DNA of 64,000 nt, taken from the NCBI GenBank assembly GCA_963739085.1, contig CAVTZA010000020.1, positions 62,001 to 126,000 of the forward strand, in the 5' to 3' direction. Made by a program: the position numbers and the translations under genes. Every line of letters begins with the position of its first letter. Position 1 is the first letter of the stretch. This DNA is from DATFQE01 sp963739085. Its GTDB lineage: Bacteria; Actinomycetota; Thermoleophilia; Gaiellales; Gaiellaceae. Positions 25,565-33,653 of this stretch are shown here, piece after piece. The notes beneath the pieces were generated by a model. The model was given only the letters and a program-made list of their open reading frames with translations. It was not told where the DNA came from and made no database searches.

Positions 25565-25645
25565 GGCGCTCCGGCGCCCCGTTATGCGCGACTGACCGAG
25601 CACATCTCTTCCCCGGCGCCTGCAGCGCCCGTCCCTGCTCGGGAG
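25565..25645 (+). promoter_or_regulatory. Attenuator-like leader of the ABC-F gene
   Basis: The 96-bp gap before the ABC-F gene holds a three-codon reading frame (ATG CGC GAC TGA, 25584-25595). A stem CCGAGCA (25596-25602) / TGCTCGG (25636-25642) follows; its right arm covers part of the GGGAG ribosome binding site (25641-25645). An inner hairpin is GGCGC-ctgca-GCGCC. An alternative pairing exists: GGCGCT (25565-25570) with AGCGCC (25624-25629). Mutually exclusive stems plus a mini-ORF resemble the translation-attenuation leaders known before antibiotic-resistance ABC-F genes. Confidence 0.45.
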
Positions 25646-25650
25646 TCCGC

Positions 25651-27129
25651 ATGTCCACGCTTGTCGCTTCGAACATCAGCAAGTCGCACGGCTCGACGCT
25701 CGTCCTCGACGAGGTCTCGCTCACGGTGCGGCCGCGCGACCGCATCGGCGTCGTCGGGCCGAACGGCATCGGCAAGTCGACCCTGTTGCGCATCCTCGCC
25801 GGCCTCGAGGAGCCCGACTCGGGCTCGGTCGCCCGCCGGCCGCGGAACCTGACGGTCGGCTACCTGCCACAGGAGGTGGGCGCGGCTCGCGGCGAGACGG
25901 TCGGCGCGTACCTCTCGCGCCGCTCGGGCGCGGAGCCGGACGGCTGGCAGGTCGACGCGGTGGGCCGCGAGGTGGGCCTCTCCGTCGAGCCGGAGCGGGC
26001 GCTCTCGTCGCTCTCGGGCGGGCAGGTCGCCCGCGCGGCGCTGGCCTCGATCCTCCTCGCCCGGCACGACGTCCTCCTCCTCGACGAGCCGACGAACGAC
26101 CTCGACTTCGCCGGGCTCGACCTGCTCGAGCGCTTCGTGCACGGCTCGGAAGCCGGGATCGTCGTCGTCTCGCACGACCGCTCCTTCCTCGATCGCACCG
26201 TCGAGCGCGTGCTCGAGCTGGAGGAGGGCAGCCGACGCGGGAAGGAGTACGCGGGCGGGTTCACCGAGTACGAGCGCATGCGCGGTCTCGGCCGCGCGCG
26301 GGAGTACGCGGCTCACGAGCGCTACGACGAGCGGCGACGGGAGCTCGAGGACGGGCTTCGCCGTAGGCAGGGGCAGGCGACCTCGGCGGGCAAGGGCGCG
26401 AGCCGGCGTCTGAAGAAGGCGCTCTCCCAGCGCACGCGCTCCGTAGAGCGGCGGCTGGAGACGCTCGAGCGGGTCGACAAGCCGTGGGAGCCGTGGGATC
26501 TGCGGCTCGACCTCGCCACGGCCGGTCGCGGCGGCGACGTCGTGGCCCGGCTCGCAGGCGCAGTCGTCGAGCGCGGGTCCTTCCGCCTCGGGCCGCTTGA
26601 CTTCGTGCTCGGCGGCGGCGAGCGCGTCGCGGTGACCGGCCCGAACGGCAGCGGCAAGTCGACGCTGCTGGCCGCCGTGCTCGGGCGCATCCCGCTGGTG
26701 ACAGGCGAACGGCGGTTGGGCCCGGGCGTCGTGCCGGGTGAGCTCGAGCAGGCTCGCGACTCGTTCGGCGCGGGCTCGCTGCTCGAGGGCTTCGGCGACC
26801 GCTCGGCGCTGAGCCCGGAGGGCGCCCGGACGCTGCTGGCCAAGTTCGGCCTGGGCGCGGACGATGTGCTGCGGTCGGCCGTGTCGCTGTCGCCCGGCGA
26901 GCGCACGCGGGCCGGGGTCGCGCTCGTGGCGGCCCGGGGCGTGAACCTGCTCGTCCTCGACGAGCCGACGAACCACCTCGACCTGCCGGCGATCGACGAG
27001 CTGGAGCGGGCGCTGTCGACGTACGAGGGGACGCTGCTCGTCGTCAGCCACGATCGCCGCTTCCTCGAGGCCGTAGCTCCGACGCGCGTTTTCCCGGTCG
27101 ATGGAGCTCCCAACGCAATGAGGCGCTGA
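25651..27129 (+). CDS. ABC-F ATPase (ribosome-associated, possible antibiotic resistance)
   Basis: 492 aa, two ABC domains in one soluble chain with no membrane helices. Domain 1: Walker A GPNGIGKST, signature LSGGQVARA, Walker B VLLLDEPTNDLD. The linker between domains is basic and coiled (about residues 220-275, ERRRELEDGLRRRQGQ), as in ABC-F proteins that enter the ribosomal E site. Domain 2: GPNGSGKST, a variant signature LSPGERTRAGV, and LVLDEPTNHLD. It could be a housekeeping factor or a drug-protection protein. It separates DUF177 from rpmF, which are usually adjacent. The last codons include no extended C-terminal tail. Confidence 0.92.
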   Translation: MSTLVASNISKSHGSTLVLDEVSLTVRPRDRIGVVGPNGIGKSTLLRILAGLEEPDSGSVARRPRNLTVGYLPQEVGAARGETVGAYLSRRSGAEPDGWQVDAVGREVGLSVEPERALSSLSGGQVARAALASILLARHDVLLLDEPTNDLDFAGLDLLERFVHGSEAGIVVVSHDRSFLDRTVERVLELEEGSRRGKEYAGGFTEYERMRGLGRAREYAAHERYDERRRELEDGLRRRQGQATSAGKGASRRLKKALSQRTRSVERRLETLERVDKPWEPWDLRLDLATAGRGGDVVARLAGAVVERGSFRLGPLDFVLGGGERVAVTGPNGSGKSTLLAAVLGRIPLVTGERRLGPGVVPGELEQARDSFGAGSLLEGFGDRSALSPEGARTLLAKFGLGADDVLRSAVSLSPGERTRAGVALVAARGVNLLVLDEPTNHLDLPAIDELERALSTYEGTLLVVSHDRRFLEAVAPTRVFPVDGAPNAMRR

Positions 27130-27131
27130 GC

Positions 27132-27249
27132 CGTCGGGCCGCGCTGGACGGCACGAGGCGGCGTCCTCAGTCGCCCCCGTATCGCTTCGGATACGAAGGC
27201 TCCCTGCGTCCTTGCCTCGCACCGCCCATCGCACCCCGACGACGAGGCC
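27132..27249 (-). repeat. Dispersed element, repeat A copy 3 (decayed)
   Basis: Only about 118 bp remain and the terminal TAGGAGG inverted repeats are missing. The internal core is recognisable: complement of GTGCGATGG and GAGGCAAGGACGCAGGGAGC. The variable hairpin is CGTATC-gcttcg-GATACG, different in sequence from other copies but still paired. It lies between the ABC-F stop and the rpmF promoter. Confidence 0.7.
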
Positions 27250-27287
27250 TCATCACGTTGGAAGCTCCCCAGGCACCGTCAAGAGTT

Positions 27288-27305
27288 TGTGACGGAAGCG
27301 TCACA
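27288..27305. promoter_or_regulatory. 18-bp palindrome upstream of rpmF-plsX-acpP
   Basis: TGTGACG-gaag-CGTCACA, a perfect inverted repeat with 7-bp arms, 25 bp before the rpmF ATG. A -10-like TAGAGT lies at 27314-27319, so the palindrome would overlap the -35 side of a promoter. TGTGA/TCACA ends resemble CRP-type half-sites, but the spacing is 8 rather than 6. It is a candidate operator for the ribosomal/lipid synthesis cluster. Confidence 0.45.
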
Positions 27306-27330
27306 GATTCCGCTAGAGTGCCCGCTCGCT

Positions 27331-27520
27331 ATGGCAGTCCCCAAGAGGAAAACCTCGAAGTCGCGCCGTGACAAGCGCCGCGCCAACCACAAGATCGAAG
27401 CGCCGCGCGTCAACGAGTGCCCGGTCTGCCATCAGCCGAAGCGGCCTCACCGCGTGTGCCACGACCTGTGGCACCTACCGCGGCCGCGAGGTCGAACCGC
27501 TCCGCTCCGCCGCTCCGTAG
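27331..27520 (+). CDS. rpmF: 50S ribosomal protein L32, frameshifted by one base
   Basis: Starts MAVPKRKTSKSRRDKRRANH, the L32 signature, and continues to CPVCHQPKRPHRVC. At about 27463-27466 an extra base (CGACC before TGTGGC) breaks the frame; removing it gives CGTYRGREVEPL, the expected second zinc CxxC-like part and C-terminus, ending at TAG 27518-27520. About 62 residues if repaired, the normal length. L32 is present once and needed for the 50S subunit, so the break is very probably a sequence error. Confidence 0.93.
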
Positions 27521-27523
27521 GCC

Positions 27524-28516
27524 GTGATTCGGGTCGCCGTCGACGCCATGGGCGGCGACAACGCGCCCGACGAGATCGTGGCCGGCACCCTCGAGGCGGC
27601 CTCCGACGACATCAGGCCCGTCCTGGTCGGGCCCGCAGGCCTGGACACCGGCGGGGTCGAGCTGGTCGAGGCCGAGCAGGTGATCGCGATGGACGAGAAG
27701 CCGGCCGATGCCGTCCGCGAGAAGCCGGACAGCTCGCTCGTCGCGACCTGTCGAGCCGTCGCGGACGGCCGGGCGGACGTCGCGCTCAGCGCCGGCAACA
27801 CGGGTGCCATGCTCGCGGCCTCCCTGGTGCACGTCAGGCGGCTCCCGGGCGTCCGACGCCCGGCGATCGCCGTCGCCCTACCGAGCGACCGCGGGCCGTC
27901 GGTGCTTCTGGACGCGGGCGCGAATGCCGATGCCCGCCCCGAGCACCTGCTCCAGTTCGGCCAGATGGGGGCGATCTTCGCGCAGGAGCTACTCGACATC
28001 CCCGAGCCGACCGTCGGCCTGCTGTCGATCGGTGAGGAGCCCGAGAAGGGCAGCAAGCTGACGCTCGAAGCCTACGAGCTCCTCGCCGCAGCCGAGGAGC
28101 TCGACTTCCGCGGCAACGTCGAGAGCCGCGACCTCTTGCGCCGGGCGGCCGACGTCGTCGTCACCGACGGCTTCACCGGCAACGTCAGCCTGAAGCTCCT
28201 CGAGGGCACGATCAGGAGCGTCCTCGACGCGCTCCGGAGCGAGATCGCCTCGACGACGCGCGGCAAGCTGGGCGGCCTGCTGATCAGGCCCGCCGCGCGA
28301 GGCCTCCGCGCCCGCCTCGACCCGGACACCTACGGCGGCGCGTATCTACTCGGCCTGCGAGGGCTCGTCGTTATCGCGCACGGCAACTCCGGCCGGCGAG
28401 CGATCGCGAACGCGATTCGCCTGGCCGCCCGCGGGGCGGAGCACGACATCGTCGGCCGACTGCAGGAGCGCCTGCAGGAACGCGTGGTAGCATCGGCGCG
28501 TTTTCCGGCCAGCTAG
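27524..28516 (+). CDS. plsX: Phosphate acyltransferase PlsX
   Basis: 330 aa from GTG, 3 bp after rpmF. N-terminal IRVAVDAMGGDNAPDEIV is the PlsX signature, and LSAGNTGAMLAASLV is the conserved glycine-rich segment. C-terminal GLRGLVVIAHGNS is typical. It converts acyl-ACP to acyl-phosphate, the first step of phosphatidic acid synthesis in most bacteria. The rpmF-plsX-acpP order is ancient and the acyl carrier it uses is encoded next. Confidence 0.96.
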   Translation: MIRVAVDAMGGDNAPDEIVAGTLEAASDDIRPVLVGPAGLDTGGVELVEAEQVIAMDEKPADAVREKPDSSLVATCRAVADGRADVALSAGNTGAMLAASLVHVRRLPGVRRPAIAVALPSDRGPSVLLDAGANADARPEHLLQFGQMGAIFAQELLDIPEPTVGLLSIGEEPEKGSKLTLEAYELLAAAEELDFRGNVESRDLLRRAADVVVTDGFTGNVSLKLLEGTIRSVLDALRSEIASTTRGKLGGLLIRPAARGLRARLDPDTYGGAYLLGLRGLVVIAHGNSGRRAIANAIRLAARGAEHDIVGRLQERLQERVVASARFPAS

Positions 28517-28533
28517 CGTCCAAGAGAGGTCAC

Positions 28534-28779
28534 ATGGCAGCGTCCCGCGAAGAAGTCTTCGAGCGAGTCAAGTCCGTTCTGAGCGACCAGCTAGGGGTCG
28601 ACGAGAACGAGGTCACAGAAGAGGCATCGTTCCAGGAGGACTTGGACGCGGACTCCCTCGACCTCGTCGAGCTCATCATGGAGCTCGAGGACCAGTTCGG
28701 GATCAAGATCTCGGACGACGACGCGCAGAAGATCCAGACCGTCGGGCAGGCCGTCGACTACGTCTCGACGCACCAGTAG
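28534..28779 (+). CDS. acpP: Acyl carrier protein
   Basis: 81 aa, strongly acidic. The phosphopantetheine attachment Ser is in LDADSLDLVELIMEL (DSL motif). Four-helix length and the DDDAQKIQTVGQAVDYV C-terminus are standard. It carries fatty acyl chains for synthesis and for PlsX. A hairpin (28790-28807) follows the stop and precedes rnc. Confidence 0.97.
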   Translation: MAASREEVFERVKSVLSDQLGVDENEVTEEASFQEDLDADSLDLVELIMELEDQFGIKISDDDAQKIQTVGQAVDYVSTHQ

Positions 28780-28789
28780 CGAGGAACGA

Positions 28790-28807
28790 GAGGCCGCGGC
28801 CGGCCTC
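28790..28807 (+). promoter_or_regulatory. Hairpin between acpP and rnc
   Basis: GAGGCCG-cggc-CGGCCTC, a perfect 7-bp stem with a 4-base loop, 11 bp after the acpP stop and just before the putative rnc start. RNase III genes are often autoregulated by cleavage of a 5' hairpin; this one is short for that but well placed. No T-run follows, so it is not a terminator. Confidence 0.4.
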
Positions 28808-28813
28808 CAGGCG

Positions 28814-29473
28814 CTGGCGCAGCTGATCGAGGAGCTCCCCGAGGAGAGGCTCGAGAACGTCTTCACCCACTCGTCGTGGGCGCCCGACCGCGCGGCCTCG
28901 TACGAGCGGCTCGAGTTCCTCGGCGACAGCGTGCTCGAGCTCGCCGTCGCCCGAGCCCTCTACGAGAACTACCCGGACTTCAGCGAGGGCCGCCTCGCGA
29001 AGGTGCGCTCGCACGTAGTCTCCCGCGCCAGCTGCGCGATCGTGGCGCGCGACCTCGGCCTCGGCGAGCAACTGAACGAGCGCGGCGCGCCGGTTCCTTA
29101 CGACGAGCTCGAGCGGCTCTCCCGCAACCGCAATGTGTTGGCCGCGCTGCTCGAAGCGGCGCTCGCGGCCCTCTTCCTCCAGCACGGCTTCGAGCCGATC
29201 GAGGGAGCGATCGTCTCGGCCTTCATGCCCCGGATCCAGTACGCGCTCACCACGCACGTCGACCACAAGACCGAGCTCCAGGAGGCGCTTGCCCGCCTCG
29301 GGCGCTCCGTGACGTACTCCGTGCTCGAGGCCGAAGGCCCACCGCACGAGCGGACGTTCACTTGCGCGGCTGTGATCGACGGGCAACAGGCCGGCGTGGG
29401 AACGGGCCGCTCCAAGAAGGCCGCCGAGCAGGCCGCCGCCGAGGAGGCAATGGCCAAGCTCGAGATCTTGTAG
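28814..29473 (+). CDS. rnc: Ribonuclease III, start codon unclear (CTG proposed)
   Basis: About 219 aa from CTG at 28814. Catalytic signature ERLEFLGDSVLELAVA with upstream VFTHSSWAPDR, so residues before the first GTG (28931) are required. No ATG, GTG or TTG exists in frame between the acpP stop and 28931. CTG at 28814 or 28823 is the only standard-type candidate; a base error is the alternative. The C-terminal double-stranded RNA-binding domain is complete (GTGRSKKAAEQAAAEEAMAK). It processes rRNA precursors. Its TAG stop is the first triplet of repeat A copy 4. Confidence 0.88.
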   Translation: MAQLIEELPEERLENVFTHSSWAPDRAASYERLEFLGDSVLELAVARALYENYPDFSEGRLAKVRSHVVSRASCAIVARDLGLGEQLNERGAPVPYDELERLSRNRNVLAALLEAALAALFLQHGFEPIEGAIVSAFMPRIQYALTTHVDHKTELQEALARLGRSVTYSVLEAEGPPHERTFTCAAVIDGQQAGVGTGRSKKAAEQAAAEEAMAKLEIL

Positions 29474-29641
29474 GAGGGCTTGGCGAAATAACGGCTGTGT
29501 CGCCGGGCCGCGCTGCTCGCCCCGAGGCGGCGTCCTCGGTCGCGCCCACGCTACGCGTCCGCATACGGACGCTCCCTGCGTCCTTGCCTCGGAACGACCA
29601 TCGCACCCCGGCAACGAGCGATATTCCGCCAAACCCTCCCC
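29471..29641 (-). repeat. Dispersed element, repeat A copy 4
   Basis: About 171 bp. Left end TAGGAGGGCTTGGCGAAATA starts with the rnc stop codon; right end TATTCCGCCAAACCCTCCC lacks the final TA. The core is complement of GGGGTGCGATGGTCGTTCCG. The variable hairpin is perfect here: GCGTCCG-cata-CGGACGC. It fills the gap between rnc and smc. Confidence 0.88.
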
Positions 29642-29673
29642 GTCGTCCGCGCCCGGGGTCAGACTTGGCCCGC

Positions 29674-32646
29674 ATGTATCTGCGCTCGCTTCGCCTGCGC
29701 GGCTTCAAGTCGTTCCCGGACCCGGTCGAGGTACGCCTCGAGCCGGGCGTCGCCGTCATCGTCGGCCCGAACGGGTCCGGCAAGTCGAACGTGTCGGACG
29801 CGCTCCTCTGGGCGACCGGGACGCTGGCCCCGTCGGAGCTCCGTGCCGAAAAGCCCGACGACGTGCTCTTCGCCGGCTCGGCCGGCCGCGGCGGCGCCGA
29901 TTTCTGCGAGGTCGAGCTGCTCTTCGACAACGAGGACGGGACGCTCGGCGAGCTCCCGTTCGCCGAGGTCGCGTTCGCGCGCCGGCTCCACCGCGGCGGC
30001 GAGGGCCAGTACCTGCTCAACGGGTCGACCGTACGGCGGCTCGACCTGGTGGAGCTGCTGTCGGAGGTCGGCCTCGCCACCGGCTCGTCGATCATCGGCC
30101 AGGGCCGGGTCGAGGAGATCCTCGCGAGCAAGCCCGAGGAGCGGAGGGCGCTGCTCGAGGAGGCGGCCGGGCTCGGCCGCTTCAAGCGGCGCCGCCACCG
30201 CGCGGAGCTGAAGCTCGCCCGCGTCACCGTGCAGGTCGACCGCGCGCGCGATCTCGAGGCCGAGGTGCGCAAGCGGCTCCGGCCGCTCGCGCTCCAGGCG
30301 ACGGCGGCCGAGCGCGCCGAGAAGCTGGGTGGGGAGATCGCCGCGCTCGAGGCTCGGATCGCTCAGCTCGACCTCGCCGTCCACGAGGAGCGGGCCGCGG
30401 GCATCGAGGAGCGTCGGGCGGCCGGGCAGCTGGAGCGCAAGCGTGCGGAGTCGCGGCTCGAGGACCTGCTCCAGGAGCGCGGCCAGGCCGAGGAGGAGCT
30501 CGCCGACGCGGCCGGCCGGCGCGAGGCGGCCACCGCGGCGCTCTACCGCCTCCGTAGTGCAACGGAGCGGCTCGCGCTCAGGCACGAGGCGGCCGAGTCG
30601 CTCGCAGCCGCGTTCGCGAGCGCGCTCGAGCACGTCGTGTCCGGTCCCCCGCCCGAGGAGCTCGAGTCCGCGCGCGCGGCCGTCGCGTCCGCCACCGCCG
30701 CCCGCGACCGCGAGCAGCTGCTACGCGGGCTGGGCGAGCGGCTGGCGCTGCGGGCGGAACGGGCACAGGCGCTCCTGGGCGACGCCCGCGCCGAGCTCGG
30801 GGCCGCGCGAGAGGCGGCCGCGCTCGACCCCGAGCGGCTCGAGCGGGAGGCCGACGCGGCCACGGCCGCCGCTCGGGAGGCCGCATCCGAGCGGGAGGCT
30901 CTGGCCGAGCGGGCGCGGTTGGCGCGCGACCGGCTCGAGGCGCTCGACCGCTCGCTCGCGGAACGTGAAGGGCTTGCGCCTGCCGCCCGCGCTTTCGCAG
31001 AGCGCGGCGAGCGGCTCGCGCTGACGCTGGTCGACCCGCAGGCCGGGGAGGAGCGCGCGCTGGCGGCGGCGCTCGGCCCGCGTGCGTCCGCGCTCGTCGC
31101 GGACGACGTCGCCTCCGCCCTCGAGCTCGTCGAGCGGGCGCGGGCCGAGGGGCTGGGCAACCTTGTCGTCCTGCTGGCCGACCGTGCCGAGCGCCTGTTG
31201 CGCTCCGTCGAGGTCGTCCCGCGAGACCAGCTGCTCCGGGCCGAGCGGCCCGCGGTCACGCTCGAGGGGCATGGCTACGACCCCGAGCGCGGCGAGCTCT
31301 GGTTCGCCGGCGAGACGGCCGAGGCGCTGTTGCTGGAGCTCCAGACACGGAGCAAGGCCCTCGCCGCACAGGCAGGGCAGCTCGAGGACGACGCGGCTGA
31401 CGCAACGGCGAACGCCGAACGCCTGGCCGCGGCTGCGGCCACGGCGAAAACGGCCTTCGAGGCCGTTCCCGCCCGCCTCCGCCGCCGTTTCGCGGAGCCT
31501 GCGCTCCTCGAGCGTCTGACGCACGGCGCCGAGCGGCTCGACGGAGCGCTCCAGGCCGCTGCCCGGAGGGCGGCGAGCGCAGGAACGGCCGCGGACGTCG
31601 AGACGCCCGCCGCGCACCTCCGCGAGCTCGAGGATCGGGCGCGGGCGGCCGCGCGCCGTGACCCGGCGACATTGCGCGCGCTCGCCGCCGTGGCCCAGCG
31701 GCTGGGCGCCGCGCTCGAGACCGACGCGCTCCGGCGCTTCGAGCCGGCGCTCATGGGGCGCGCCGACGCGGGCGGAGCGCGAACGCAGGACCTGGCCGCG
31801 AAACTGCGGAACCTCGGCGCGTCCGAGGCCGAGCTGCGGCGGGCGCTGGCCGAGGCCGCGGAGCGCACCGCCGCCCTCGACGTCGAGCGCGCACAGGTGG
31901 AGGCAGCGGCCTCGGAGGCACGGAATCGGCTCGAGGCCGCCGGCGTCGAGCCGGCCGAGGGCGACGATCGCGACCAGCTCGCCGAGCGGGCCGAGCGGCT
32001 GCGCAAGCGCCGCGAGGAGCTCGGCCGCGTGAACCCTCTGGCGAAAGAGGAGTACGACGCAGAGAAGGAGCGGCTCGACGAGCTCGCCACCCAGCGCTCA
32101 GACCTCGAGGCCAGCCTCGCCGAGCTGGAGCGCCTGAGGACGGAGCTGAGCGACACGGTCGAAAGCCGGTTCGCCGAGACCTTCGACGCCGTCGCGGCAA
32201 ACTTCGGCGAGGTTGTTGCGACGCTCTTCCCCGGCGGCGAGGGCCGTCTGCGGCTGACCGAGCCCGACGACGAGGACGGCGAGCACGGCGTCGAGGTCGA
32301 GCTGCGCCCGGCCGGCAAGAAGATCACGCGGCTCTCGCTGCTCTCGGGCGGCGAGAAGGCACTCACTGCGATCGCGTTCCTGTTCGCGGTGTTCCTGGCG
32401 CGGCCGTCGCCGTTCTATCTCCTCGACGAGGTGGAGGCGGCGCTCGACGACACGAACATCGGACGCTTCGTCGAGCTTCTGCGCCGCTTCGCGGATCGCG
32501 CCCAGTTCGTCGTCATCACGCACCAGAAGCGGACGATGGAGGCGGCGGACACGCTCTACGGCGTCACCATGGGCCCCGACGGCGTGTCGCAGATCGTCTC
32601 GCGCCGTACGCCGCGCGAGGATCGCGTGGCTGCTCCGGCCGCGTAG
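29674..32646 (+). CDS. smc: Chromosome segregation ATPase SMC, short version
   Basis: 990 aa from ATG. N-terminal MYLRSLRLRGFKSFPDPVEV with Walker A VGPNGSGKSNVSDALLW. Two long coiled coils surround a hinge at about residues 430-520 (GERLALTLVDPQ... and LVADDVASALELVERARAEG). The C-terminal half of the ATPase has signature LSLLSGGEKALTAIAFLFAV and Walker B FYLLDEVEAALDDTN. Bacterial SMC proteins usually have 1,150-1,200 residues, so the coiled-coil arms are shorter here. It organises and segregates the chromosome with ScpA/ScpB, not encoded in the window. Confidence 0.93.
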   Translation: MYLRSLRLRGFKSFPDPVEVRLEPGVAVIVGPNGSGKSNVSDALLWATGTLAPSELRAEKPDDVLFAGSAGRGGADFCEVELLFDNEDGTLGELPFAEVAFARRLHRGGEGQYLLNGSTVRRLDLVELLSEVGLATGSSIIGQGRVEEILASKPEERRALLEEAAGLGRFKRRRHRAELKLARVTVQVDRARDLEAEVRKRLRPLALQATAAERAEKLGGEIAALEARIAQLDLAVHEERAAGIEERRAAGQLERKRAESRLEDLLQERGQAEEELADAAGRREAATAALYRLRSATERLALRHEAAESLAAAFASALEHVVSGPPPEELESARAAVASATAARDREQLLRGLGERLALRAERAQALLGDARAELGAAREAAALDPERLEREADAATAAAREAASEREALAERARLARDRLEALDRSLAEREGLAPAARAFAERGERLALTLVDPQAGEERALAAALGPRASALVADDVASALELVERARAEGLGNLVVLLADRAERLLRSVEVVPRDQLLRAERPAVTLEGHGYDPERGELWFAGETAEALLLELQTRSKALAAQAGQLEDDAADATANAERLAAAAATAKTAFEAVPARLRRRFAEPALLERLTHGAERLDGALQAAARRAASAGTAADVETPAAHLRELEDRARAAARRDPATLRALAAVAQRLGAALETDALRRFEPALMGRADAGGARTQDLAAKLRNLGASEAELRRALAEAAERTAALDVERAQVEAAASEARNRLEAAGVEPAEGDDRDQLAERAERLRKRREELGRVNPLAKEEYDAEKERLDELATQRSDLEASLAELERLRTELSDTVESRFAETFDAVAANFGEVVATLFPGGEGRLRLTEPDDEDGEHGVEVELRPAGKKITRLSLLSGGEKALTAIAFLFAVFLARPSPFYLLDEVEAALDDTNIGRFVELLRRFADRAQFVVITHQKRTMEAADTLYGVTMGPDGVSQIVSRRTPREDRVAAPAA

Positions 32647-32672
32647 GCGCCGCAGGCTAACCTCCGCGCGGC

Positions 32673-33630
32673 ATGACGAGATCCTGGGGAGAGCTCCTGG
32701 GCGAGGACGAGACGCCTCAGCACGCGGAGGATGAGCGCACGAGCTTCCTCGGCCGACTGCGTGACTCGCTCGGCAAGAGCCGGCGGGCGCTCACCGAGCA
32801 GCTGGCGCTCGAGGGCTTCGACCCCGCCGACGACGAGGCGTGGGAGCGCCTCGAAGAGGCGCTCATTGCCGCCGACGTGGGCGTTCCCGCCACGGCCGAG
32901 CTCGTGCAGAGGCTGGAGGCGCGGGACGCGCTCGACAACCTGTCCGAGGCGCTCGTCGAGGAGGCGACCGCGCTGCTGGAGCGAGACGGCGCCGCCCGGC
33001 TGGCCGTCGACGACGGGCCGAGCGTCATCCTCGTCGTCGGCGTCAACGGCACGGGCAAGACGACCACGATCGGCAAGCTCGCGAACAAGCTCCGCGAGCA
33101 CGGGCATTCCGTCGTCCTCGCGGCCGCCGACACCTTCCGAGCCGCCGCCGACGAGCAGCTCGAGATCTGGGCCGACCGTGCGCAGGCCGACATCGTCGGC
33201 TCCCAGAAGGGCGGTGACCCGGCAGCGGTTGCGTTCGATGCAATCGACGCCGCGCAGGCGCGCGGGCGGGACGTCGTGGTCGTCGATACGGCCGGCCGGC
33301 TGCACACGCAGACCAACCTCATGGAGGAGCTCGTCAAGGTCCGCCGCGTGATCGAGCAGCGGCTACCCGGAGCGCCGCACGAGACGCTCCTCGTCATCGA
33401 CGCCACCACGGGCCAGAACGGCCTGCAACAGGCACGCCTCTTCGGTCAGGCGGTGTCGGTCACGGGCGTGGCGCTGACCAAGCTGGATGGCTCGGCCCGG
33501 GGCGGGGTCGCGCTCGCGATCGCCCACGAGCTCGGCCTGCCGGTCAAGCTCGTGGGCGTCGGAGAAGGACCTCGACGACCTGCGCCCCTTCGACGCGCGC
33601 GACTACGCGCGTGCGCTCGTGTCGGGCTAG
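32673..33630 (+). CDS. ftsY: Signal recognition particle receptor FtsY, frameshifted near the C-terminus
   Basis: 318 aa if repaired. NG-domain GTPase: G1 GVNGTGKTTTIGKLAN, AADTFRAAADEQ, VVDTAGRLHTQ (G3) and TKLDGSARGG (G4). At about 33565-33570 one extra base (GAAGGACC) shifts the frame; removing it gives GVGEDLDDLRPFDARDYARA and stop TAG 33628-33630. The N-terminal A/N region is short and acidic. It docks ribosome-SRP complexes at the membrane with Ffh, encoded 5 kb downstream. The essential function argues that the break is a sequence error. Confidence 0.95.
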
Positions 33631-33633
33631 TCG

Positions 33634-33653
33634 AAAAAGAGCGGCTAGCGCTC
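33634..33653 (-). terminator. Intrinsic terminator of the dodecin operon
   Basis: On the minus strand: GAGCG-ctagc-CGCTC followed directly by TTTTT. The stop codon TAG of dodecin is in the loop. It would end the precursor-SagB-dodecin transcript. The ftsY transcript from the other side meets the same stem, but without a T-run in its direction. Confidence 0.7.
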
